Shown piece by piece: positions 33,990-40,991 of a stretch of DNA of 64,000 nt. The DNA is taken from positions 62,001 through 126,000 of the forward strand of contig NZ_CANMQT010000014.1 in NCBI RefSeq assembly GCF_947500065.1. The letters run 5' to 3'. Each line of letters starts with the position of its first letter. Positions within the stretch are counted from its first letter, which is position 1. The position numbers were made by a program, and so were the translations under genes. The notes under the pieces were generated by a model that saw only the letters and a program-made list of their open reading frames with translations, had not been told where the DNA came from and searched no databases. This DNA is from an uncultured Aquimarina sp. GTDB taxonomy: Bacteria; Bacteroidota; Bacteroidia; Flavobacteriales; Flavobacteriaceae.

Positions 33990-35066
33990 TTATCCGTATT
34001 TTTCTCCGTAGGTATCTTTTACTTTTTTAAGTACTTGTTTGATATCTTGTTCTTTCTTTTTAGGGTAAATCAGCAGTACTTCTTCTTCATCTACTATAAT
34101 ATAATCCTCTAGTCCATCAACCACCACAATTTTATCTCCAGAGGTTCTGATCATATTACCAGACGCATCTTCTGCCAAAACCCTGGCATTTACCACTGCG
34201 TTATTAGCATCTGTTTTATCTAATTTATCGTATAATGAACCCCAAGTACCTAAATCATTCCAATCAAAAGTAGCCGGAAGTACATACACGTTTTCTGCTT
34301 TCTCTAAAATAGCATAATCTATAGATATATTTTCTGCAAGCGGATAATTTTTAGCAATAAAATCGTTCTCTTGCTCTGTATTATAGATAAGTGACCCTTT
34401 TTCAAACAATGTGGTCATTTCTTTTTGGAATTTAGCAAACGCGTCTACAATACTTTTTACACTCCAAATAAAGATTCCTGCATTCCAGAGATAGTTCCCT
34501 TGATCCAAGAATTGCTTAGCAGTTTCATAATTCGGTTTTTCTGTAAACTGTGCTACTTTTTTAATTGCATTAGTTTCTTTATTGTATTGTATATATCCAT
34601 ACCCTGTATTCGGAAAGGTAGGTTGAATACCCAAAGTCATTAGTATATCATTTTCGGAGCAAGCGTCAAAACTTTGCTTTAGATTATCAGTGAACGCATC
34701 CTCATCTTCAATCCAGTGATCACTTGGTGCCACTACCATAACTGCATCCGAATTTTCTTTTTGGATTTTTAATGCTGCATATAGTATGCAGGGAGCTGTA
34801 TTACGCATTGCTGGTTCAGTAACCACTTGTCGCTGCTCTGCTTCTGGCAATTGCTCTAACACCAAATCATTATATCGCTCATTAGTCAGTATAAATATGT
34901 TCTCTGCTGGGATAATTTTTGTTAAGCGATTAAACGTTCGCTGAATCAAGGTTTCTCCTGTTCCTAACATGTCGTGAAACTGTTTCGGGAAATCTGTAGT
35001 ACTTACAGGCCAAAATCGAGATCCTACTCCTCCAGCCATCAAAATGGCGTAATAATTTTTGTTCAT
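33990..35066 (-). CDS. manC: Mannose-1-phosphate guanylyltransferase
   Basis: The 358-residue enzyme has the nucleotidyltransferase signature ILMAGGVGSRFWPVS, followed by TTDFPKQFHDMLG, then VVAPSDHWIED and FTEKPNYETAKQFLDQGNYL WNAGIFIW region and DYAILEKAENVYVLPA. This is the GMP domain of ManC without a C-terminal isomerase. It makes GDP-mannose from GTP and mannose 1-phosphate, used in surface polysaccharides and glycoproteins. It begins 2 nt from the sprT stop and ends one base before the DUF389 start, so the three genes are co-transcribed. Confidence 0.9.
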   Translation of the reverse strand: MNKNYYAILMAGGVGSRFWPVSTTDFPKQFHDMLGTGETLIQRTFNRLTKIIPAENIFILTNERYNDLVLEQLPEAEQRQVVTEPAMRNTAPCILYAALKIQKENSDAVMVVAPSDHWIEDEDAFTDNLKQSFDACSENDILMTLGIQPTFPNTGYGYIQYNKETNAIKKVAQFTEKPNYETAKQFLDQGNYLWNAGIFIWSVKSIVDAFAKFQKEMTTLFEKGSLIYNTEQENDFIAKNYPLAENISIDYAILEKAENVYVLPATFDWNDLGTWGSLYDKLDKTDANNAVVNARVLAEDASGNMIRTSGDKIVVVDGLEDYIIVDEEEVLLIYPKKKEQDIKQVLKKVKDTYGEKYG

Positions 35067-35068
35067 AA

Positions 35069-35665
35069 TTAATTTAGTAATTCGACTTCAGCATTGGGGT
35101 TAAACAGGTACACTCTACCTGTGCTAATTTCGACACATTCGTAGCGCTTAACGCGCTTATTTCCTTTTTGGAATATCTTTCCGTTATATAACCTAAACTT
35201 ACTTCCTAAAGGTACTTCAAAGATATAATTTTTATCATTCTCAGGATCATATTGTTTTAGTGCTAATGATAATTTTGCATCCGTATCACTACTTGCTCTT
35301 GGATTCTTAAAGTGATTAGCAATCACAGGCAATAATCTGGACGGAAAAACATCTGGATTAATATATGGTAACATCAACTGCTGAAAGGTTCGTTTCCACT
35401 CTATTCCGTGAGGTTTGATATAACGTCCATATTTCTCAAAAGCAACTAAATGAGCGATTTCGTGAATCAACGTTATCAAAAAACGATATCCATTAAGAGA
35501 TGAATTGACGGTTATCAAGTGTCTTCCATCTGGCATTTTTCGATAATCGCCATGACGTGTGGCACGTTCATTAACAATTTTCAGATGAACATTACACTTC
35601 ACAATCAGATCAAAAGCTGGTTCTATAGCACGCTCAGGGATATATCTAGCCAGAATTTCCTTCAT
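35069..35665 (-). CDS. SprT-like zinc-metallopeptidase domain protein
   Basis: From the ATG at 35665 the protein has 198 residues; the open frame extends nine residues upstream (35692) but the extension has no motif. The HExxH motif is visible in FLITLIHEIAHLVAFEKYG, followed by KPHGIEWKRTFQQLM which supplies a third ligand region. The C-terminal part (KRVKRYECVEISTGRVYLFN) resembles the zinc-ribbon-like end of SprT proteins but lacks cysteine pairs. Role in DNA-protein or protein turnover is only assumed from the family. First gene of the sprT-manC-DUF389 operon. Confidence 0.75.
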   Translation of the reverse strand: MKEILARYIPERAIEPAFDLIVKCNVHLKIVNERATRHGDYRKMPDGRHLITVNSSLNGYRFLITLIHEIAHLVAFEKYGRYIKPHGIEWKRTFQQLMLPYINPDVFPSRLLPVIANHFKNPRASSDTDAKLSLALKQYDPENDKNYIFEVPLGSKFRLYNGKIFQKGNKRVKRYECVEISTGRVYLFNPNAEVELLN

Positions 35666-35680
35666 TGTCGCAAAATACAA

Positions 35681-35711
35681 AATAAAGCGCATCGGACAAA
35701 TGCGCTTTATT
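35681..35711 (-). terminator. Terminator after the DUF4349 gene
   Basis: AATAAAGCGCAT (35681-35692) and ATGCGCTTTATT (35700-35711) form a perfect 12-bp stem with a 7-nt loop. Read on the minus strand it follows the DUF4349 stop at 35721 and ends in a T-rich stretch. Confidence 0.7.
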
Positions 35712-35720
35712 CAAATTATT

Positions 35721-36581
35721 TCATCTTTTTATCCATTTAAAATAAATAAAAAACATTGCTCCCAACAAGCATAAAGGCCATATATAAAAGAATATCAAGA
35801 CTAAATATTCCAATAGATTCCAACCAAAGGATACTGCATTTTTTGTTCTATCTAAAAAACTAAGTTGGTACACATCTGGTTCTTCTATAGGAATAACCGT
35901 TTCATATACTTCAAACTGAATAGTACTATAAGAAACCCGGTTGGATAAATAATTCAACCGTCCTTGCGCTACTTCTATTTCTTCTTGAAGCATTCTTAAA
36001 TTATCTTCAGTCAATAAAATATCTTCTACAGTATTTGCTTTGGTCTTTAAAATTGTTTCATAACGTTGTTTGACTTCTAGCTTTGTTTTTAATCTTGATG
36101 TAATATCAACATATTCTTCTGTTACATCTTTTGTCGTTATAGTTTTATAATCTACAAAATCCGCAATCGCACAGATACTATCCAATACTTTATCAAAATT
36201 CTCTTTGGGAACCCTAATTGTAAATCTATTTTCTTTAGCATAATTAGTATTGGTAAAGTACTCATTGGAAATGTAACCTTTAAACTTTGAAACGATCTCT
36301 TTTGATAACAAAGTAGCTTTCTCCACATGACTCACTTTGATGCGACAATTTGCATTTTTAATTATCCTTAACTTATTGGTTATACTTTCTTTTTCAGTTT
36401 TTATATTCGTTTCATCTTCTTTTTCCTGTGTTTTCAGAATAGAAGTCTCTTCAATTTCATCCATGGGAAGGCTTTCCGATATATCGCTATACTCTTTTCC
36501 TGCCTGAGAACAAGAAAGCACCAATGGCAAAAGACATATTATTAAGAAGCTCTTAATCAATCTCATATGCTCACTTTCCAT
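35721..36581 (-). CDS. DUF4349 lipoprotein
   Basis: From the ATG at 36581 the product has 286 residues. That start lies one base after the VWA gene stop (36583). An ATG at 36566 is a further alternative. The N-terminus (IICLLPLVLSCSQAGKEYSD) has lipobox VLSC. The DUF4349 body is seen in ANCRIKVSHVEKATLLSKEI, GYISNEYFTNTNYAKENRFT, VTEEYVDITSRLKTKLEVKQ and the coiled coil TEDNLRMLQEEIEVAQGRLN. A C-terminal membrane segment (YLVLIFFYIWPLCLLGAMFF) follows, so the protein has both a lipid anchor and a membrane helix. Function unknown. It is coupled to the VWA gene. Confidence 0.8.
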   Translation of the reverse strand: MESEHMRLIKSFLIICLLPLVLSCSQAGKEYSDISESLPMDEIEETSILKTQEKEDETNIKTEKESITNKLRIIKNANCRIKVSHVEKATLLSKEIVSKFKGYISNEYFTNTNYAKENRFTIRVPKENFDKVLDSICAIADFVDYKTITTKDVTEEYVDITSRLKTKLEVKQRYETILKTKANTVEDILLTEDNLRMLQEEIEVAQGRLNYLSNRVSYSTIQFEVYETVIPIEEPDVYQLSFLDRTKNAVSFGWNLLEYLVLIFFYIWPLCLLGAMFFIYFKWIKR

Positions 36582-36582
36582 A

Positions 36583-38148
36583 TTAATTCGCTTTATCATA
36601 ACTATTCATTAATCTTACAAACTCTGCTCGATATCCCTGTTCATCGTTCCCTCTATTATTTTTCGCTAAAGTGGCGATATCTTCAATATTTTTATTCTGT
36701 ATATATTTCGAATCTCTCAACTTCATACCATACCAAGCTACAGCAGCAGCAAATTTAAAATCAGTTGACGTTTGTTCATTCCCTTCGGTTTTATGTATAT
36801 GAGCTATTTCTATACTTTGATTTTCCTTTGGTTTTTTATATCTAAATTTTACCGTAAGTAACTCATCTCCATATGTAGTATCAACAGTTTTATCCGAATA
36901 TTTTAGATCTGAAACATCTTTAAGATATTTACTTTGTATTCCAATTGGTATTACTTCATACAACGCTGTCACTGTATGTCCGCTACCAAGTTCTCCCGCA
37001 TCTTTAGTATCATCTACAAAATCCTCATCATTCAGTAATCGGTTTTCATAACCAATCAAACGATATGCTTGCACTTTTGCAGGATTAAACTCGACCTGAA
37101 TTTTCACATCTTTTGCAATCGTATATAATGTTCCTCCAAACTCAGTTCCCAAAACTCTTTGAGCTTCCTGCATCGAATCGATATATGCATGATTACCGTT
37201 ACCAGTATCTGCTAGTGTTTCTAGTTTACTATCTTTATAATTTCCCATTCCAAAACCCAGACAGGTAAGAAATACTCCAGATTCTCTCTTTTCTTCAATT
37301 AATTCTTTCATCCCCGCATCACTGCTAACTCCTACATTAAAATCGCCATCGGTTGCCAGAATTACTCTATTATTTCCATTTTTGATATAATGATCTTCAG
37401 CAATTTTATAAGCAAGTTTAATTCCTTCTCCTCCAGCTGTGGAACCTCCCGCCTGAAGATTATCCAATGCTTCTAGTATCTTTTCTTTGTTTTTCCCACT
37501 TGTAGGTTTAAGTATCACTCCTGCGGCACCTGCATATACTACAATAGATACTTTGTCCTTTGCTCTTAATTGCGCTACCAAGAGTTTAAATGCCTTTTTT
37601 AGTAATGGCAATTTGTTCATATCATTCATAGATCCAGAAACATCAATTAAAAATACCAGATTAGATGCAGGAAAATTTTCTGTAGGTATTTCTTTTCCTT
37701 TTATGCCTATTTTGACTAATTGTGTTTCTTCATTCCAGGGCGTGAATCCTGATTCTGCATGAATAGCAAAAGGATGTTGATCCAATGGTTGTTTATAATC
37801 ATACTTAAAATAATTTATCATTTCTTCAATTTTTACAGCGTCTTTTGGGATTTCCTGACCGTTATTGATCATTCTACGAATATTGCTATAAGAAGCTTTA
37901 TCTACATCAATAGAAAAAGTCGATAATGGAGCTAGACTGGCTCTTTTAAAAGCGTTCTCTATTATTTCCTTATACGTCTCATCATCATTCTGAATTTCAA
38001 AATCTTGTGTAGCATCCACTTTTTCTTCTAAAACAATACTCTCATGAACAGTGTAACTTCTTTTGGGATATTGGTTGCAAGAACTTATTCCTAAAAAGAA
38101 TAATCCAAGAAGTATAAATCCGATTTTTTTAATAGTCTTTGTTTTCAT
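36583..38148 (-). CDS. VWA-domain lipoprotein (YfbK-like)
   Basis: The 521-residue protein has a signal with lipobox GISSC (near residue 24), a DUF3520-type N-terminal domain (STFSIDVDKASYSNIRRMIN, AVKIEEMINYFKYDYKQPL) and a von Willebrand factor A domain with MIDAS NLVFLIDVSGSMNDMNKLPL (DxSxS), Thr in ASTAGGEG and Asp in LATDGDFNVGVSS. The C-terminal region (VKIQVEFNPAKVQAYRLIGY) follows the YfbK family. It is a surface or periplasmic metal-binding protein of unknown role. The DUF4349 gene follows by one base, and both may act together. A divergent gene starts near 38283. Confidence 0.85.
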   Translation of the reverse strand: MKTKTIKKIGFILLGLFFLGISSCNQYPKRSYTVHESIVLEEKVDATQDFEIQNDDETYKEIIENAFKRASLAPLSTFSIDVDKASYSNIRRMINNGQEIPKDAVKIEEMINYFKYDYKQPLDQHPFAIHAESGFTPWNEETQLVKIGIKGKEIPTENFPASNLVFLIDVSGSMNDMNKLPLLKKAFKLLVAQLRAKDKVSIVVYAGAAGVILKPTSGKNKEKILEALDNLQAGGSTAGGEGIKLAYKIAEDHYIKNGNNRVILATDGDFNVGVSSDAGMKELIEEKRESGVFLTCLGFGMGNYKDSKLETLADTGNGNHAYIDSMQEAQRVLGTEFGGTLYTIAKDVKIQVEFNPAKVQAYRLIGYENRLLNDEDFVDDTKDAGELGSGHTVTALYEVIPIGIQSKYLKDVSDLKYSDKTVDTTYGDELLTVKFRYKKPKENQSIEIAHIHKTEGNEQTSTDFKFAAAVAWYGMKLRDSKYIQNKNIEDIATLAKNNRGNDEQGYRAEFVRLMNSYDKAN

Positions 38149-38214
38149 ATTTATTGTTTTTACCTTGTTAAACTGAAAACAAACATAGTATCATAAAAAC
38201 GGGTGCTCTTGTAT

Positions 38215-38222
38215 TACCTTTG
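38215..38222 (+). promoter_or_regulatory. Minus-7 promoter element (TACCTTTG) in divergent spacer
   Basis: TACCTTTG matches TAnnTTTG and lies on the plus strand before the gene starting near 38283. A 9-bp inverted repeat TTTGTAAAA (38219-38227) / TTTTACAAA (38241-38249) with a 13-nt spacer overlaps its end. On the minus strand, 38180-38187 (TATGTTTG) is a matching element for the VWA gene. Confidence 0.45.
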
Positions 38223-38282
38223 TAAAACCATTGTAAACTATTTTACAAAACACAAGAACCTAACAATCAAAACAATAATCTT

Positions 38283-39188
38283 ATAAACCCTGAAGAACAC
38301 ATAGCATTTTCTCATCTTAAAAAAGCGGTTACTCAACAGTTTTTAAAGGAGAATACTGCCTCTAGTGATGATATTTCTCAATGGAAAGGCCAGGATATTA
38401 TTTTATTTCAAGAAGATTTACGGAAACAAATAAAGGGTAGTATTAGTGAAAAATCTTTCTACAGTTATTTTAAAAATACAACAGAAAAGTTACCGCGTGT
38501 AGATATCCTTAATATGCTGTCCGAATACTGTGGTCATAAAAATTGGGCTCATTTTAAAGCGCCGAATTCTCAGAAGAAAATTCAGAAAAAAAATCGTTTA
38601 ATTCCCAAATTGGTTATTTTTTTATTAATCGGGATTGTATTTATTACCTCAGCTTACTTTTTAATCCCAAAAGCACACACCTTTAGCTTTTGTTTTATTG
38701 ATCAGGACAGAAATCTACCCATTACCAAAAATCCTATTGATATTATAATATTGAATGATAAACAATCTCCTTTTTATGTGAAAAGCGATAGTCTTGGATG
38801 TTTTAAATGGAGTACAAAAGATGATTACATTCATTTTATAATCAAATCACCCTATCATAGGACAGATACCATCTTTAGAACTGTTTCTACCATTATTAAT
38901 GAAAACATAACAGTTAGTACAGATGATTATGCTTTAATGTTACATTATTATGCTAATGGTAAACTTGAAGATTGGAAAAACAGAAAAAATGAATTATCCA
39001 AAATGATTGCTAATGACGCTACCATATTTCAGGTATTGCCATCTGGTCTAGGTATCGAAGTATACTCAAAAAATGAATTTATAGATAAGCTTACTACGCC
39101 TATAAAGAGTTTGAAAAATATTGAAATCATTGAATCCAAAAGATATAAAGGGCAAATTGTGAAACTAAAATTCCGAGTGAAATCATGA
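38283..39188 (+). CDS. Membrane-anchored protein of unknown function with no standard start codon
   Basis: The coding frame from 38283 to 39188 gives about 301 residues, although the first in-frame ATG is at 38514. Between the in-frame TAA at 38223 and that ATG there is no ATG, GTG or TTG, yet the translated text INPEEHIAFSHLKKAVTQQF, then SQWKGQDIILFQEDLRKQI is clearly coding. The apparent start is the ATA at 38283 or a damaged ATG. Later a single membrane helix (LVIFLLIGIVFITSAYFLI) precedes a beta-rich extracytoplasmic domain. It overlaps the following lipoprotein by ATGA, and probably works with it and the divergent VWA protein. Function unknown. Confidence 0.65.
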   Translation: MNPEEHIAFSHLKKAVTQQFLKENTASSDDISQWKGQDIILFQEDLRKQIKGSISEKSFYSYFKNTTEKLPRVDILNMLSEYCGHKNWAHFKAPNSQKKIQKKNRLIPKLVIFLLIGIVFITSAYFLIPKAHTFSFCFIDQDRNLPITKNPIDIIILNDKQSPFYVKSDSLGCFKWSTKDDYIHFIIKSPYHRTDTIFRTVSTIINENITVSTDDYALMLHYYANGKLEDWKNRKNELSKMIANDATIFQVLPSGLGIEVYSKNEFIDKLTTPIKSLKNIEIIESKRYKGQIVKLKFRVKS

Positions 39189-39658
39189 AACAATTTGTGT
39201 ATCTCATATCATCATTACTGCTTATAGGTTGTGCAAACAGCTCTAACAAAATGATGGAAATTAACAAAACAGCTGCTGATGAAATTTATGTAGAAGAAAA
39301 AGCCTCATTTGACATATTAGAAGATGCATATGCTGTTTTAATCTCTGAAAAATTACAAGATCATCTAGACAAGCAAATACTTGCGGAGCAGCATCCAGAG
39401 TTTAAGGCTCATGAGAAAGACACAAAACTATTTAATCTAAAAAACATAAAAGAAATAGAGCAGATTAAATTTATCGGACAACCCGAAATACTCTCTGATT
39501 CAATTACTAAAATAATCACTCAGGTTCATTTTGGCAACACCAAAACTGATACTATTATTTCCTATATAAAAACCTCTTTCACAATGATTGATGGTGTTAA
39601 ATTTAAAACATCTAAAGCGGCTTTTGAAAGGGTGAAATCGTTAAAAAAAATTGACTAA
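39185..39658 (+). CDS. Small lipoprotein
   Basis: The 157-residue product has a signal and lipobox LLLIGCANSS (Cys16), then a helix-rich acidic region around EEKASFDILEDAYAVLISEK and a beta-rich end IKFIGQPEILSDSITKI. It overlaps the preceding membrane protein by ATGA (39185-39188), indicating translational coupling. No family was recognised; it is probably an outer partner of the preceding protein. Confidence 0.65.
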   Translation: MKQFVYLISSLLLIGCANSSNKMMEINKTAADEIYVEEKASFDILEDAYAVLISEKLQDHLDKQILAEQHPEFKAHEKDTKLFNLKNIKEIEQIKFIGQPEILSDSITKIITQVHFGNTKTDTIISYIKTSFTMIDGVKFKTSKAAFERVKSLKKID

Positions 39659-39709
39659 AACACTTTTCTTAACATAATTTTTACGGTTTTTCCATCTTAC
39701 AACAAACAC

Positions 39710-39734
39710 AAAACCTTTCATTTTCAGGTTTTTT
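39710..39734 (+). terminator. Terminator after the small lipoprotein gene
   Basis: AAAACCT (39710-39716) pairs with AGGTTTT (39726-39732), with a 9-nt loop and a T-run. It follows the stop at 39658 by 51 nt. Confidence 0.6.
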
Positions 39735-39799
39735 ATCGAAAAAAAATTAACATTTGTCGAGTATCTGTTCATTTTAACTCATTGTTAATCAATTATTAA

Positions 39800-39807
39800 T
39801 ATTTTTG
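39800..39807 (+). promoter_or_regulatory. Minus-7 promoter element (TATTTTTG)
   Basis: TATTTTTG matches TAnnTTTG. It is 48 bp before the start of the 127-residue secreted protein gene. No convincing minus-33 element. Confidence 0.4.
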
Positions 39808-39855
39808 ACTCCCTGATTTTAACATTTTATAAAGAAAACTTAACAATCAAACGTC

Positions 39856-40239
39856 ATGAGAGCTTTTATAATTTTACTATTACTTTTTATTTGTACTACG
39901 GGTATAGCACAGCCACAAGTTGAAGACCAAGATCCGAAAGAGAAATTGAAATTAGTGGAAGCACAACTAGAGGAAGTAAATAAAAGGTTAGAAGAGCTGG
40001 CGGAACAAAGAGCAGTTCTTTTACAGCAAGAACTTAATCTTAGTAATTATGCTAGTGATCGTATAAAAAAAGTAATCATAAAATATTCTATTAAGGCTAA
40101 CAAAGTAATTCAGTCCAATGCTTCAACTAATGAAAAAACAAAGAACTTAAGTAATATAGTTTATTTTCAGAATGAGGAGTTTAAAAAAGTACTTACCGTA
40201 CATCAGTTTTACAAATACCTGAAACTTACTGATATTTAA
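39856..40239 (+). CDS. Small secreted coiled-coil protein
   Basis: The 127-residue protein has a signal peptide (FIILLLLFICTTGIAQ, cleavage after AQ), then a coiled coil (KEKLKLVEAQLEEVNKRLEE) and helices RIKKVIIKYSIKANKVIQSN and VYFQNEEFKKVLTVHQFYKY. The compact helical pattern suggests a periplasmic or outer-surface protein. No family was recognised. Transcribed alone between a terminator and the convergent cutC gene. Confidence 0.6.
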   Translation: MRAFIILLLLFICTTGIAQPQVEDQDPKEKLKLVEAQLEEVNKRLEELAEQRAVLLQQELNLSNYASDRIKKVIIKYSIKANKVIQSNASTNEKTKNLSNIVYFQNEEFKKVLTVHQFYKYLKLTDI

Positions 40240-40271
40240 TAACCTGATTTAATTTATCGCAAAAGATTTTA

Positions 40272-40991
40272 TTATAGAAGGTTTTTGATCCTTATCATCT
40301 TATCATAGTCAGATGTAGCTACTACGGTTTCATCAAAAAACCGAATGCTATTCATTGTAACCTTTGGATGCTGCATTACTTGTTCTAGAGAAGTTGCAGA
40401 AAAATGAATTTCTTCAAAACCTGCTTCCTTAAATGTCAAGACATTTTCTACATTGATTCCACTTCCTGGCATTATGATCAAGTTGGGTTTTGATAGTTGT
40501 AATGCATTTTTAAGCAACTCTATACCTTCTATTGCGGATGCTTCTTGTCCTGAAGTTAATATTCTTTCTACTCCAATAGCTATTAATTGCTTTAAAGATT
40601 CTAACGGTTCAGGTACCCAATCAAATGCACGATGAAAGGTAAATGATAATGGCTTAGAAAGCGTTATCAATTCTTGAGTTCTAATACTATCAATAGTATT
40701 ATCATTCTTCAAAACACCAGAAACGATACCTTTGCAACCGATACTTTTACAAAATTCGATATCTTTCTTCATTACATCAAACTCATCTGATGTATACGTG
40801 AAATTTCCACTTCTTGGTCTTATTAACACAAATACTGGTATCGATAATTTCTGGACTACTTTTTCAATCAATCCATGTGATGGTGTAATTCCTCCGACTG
40901 CTAATTCTACACACAATTCTATTCTATCAGCTCCTGCCTTTTCGGCATTCACTGCAGATTGATATGAATTTGCACAAATTTCTATTTTCAT
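40272..40991 (-). CDS. cutC: CutC family protein
   Basis: The 239-residue protein is a TIM-barrel CutC: MKIEICANSYQSAVNAEKAG, ADRIELCVELAVGGITPSHG, VFVLIRPRSGNFTYT, FHRAFDWVPEPLESLKQL and ILTSGQEASAIEG. These match CutC signatures. The assumed copper-related role is old and debated. It overlaps the GH20 gene by ATGA (40988-40991), so it is the second gene of that operon. Its presence in a glycan operon suggests a sugar-related function rather than copper handling, but that is an inference. Confidence 0.85.
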   Translation of the reverse strand: MKIEICANSYQSAVNAEKAGADRIELCVELAVGGITPSHGLIEKVVQKLSIPVFVLIRPRSGNFTYTSDEFDVMKKDIEFCKSIGCKGIVSGVLKNDNTIDSIRTQELITLSKPLSFTFHRAFDWVPEPLESLKQLIAIGVERILTSGQEASAIEGIELLKNALQLSKPNLIIMPGSGINVENVLTFKEAGFEEIHFSATSLEQVMQHPKVTMNSIRFFDETVVATSDYDKMIRIKNLL

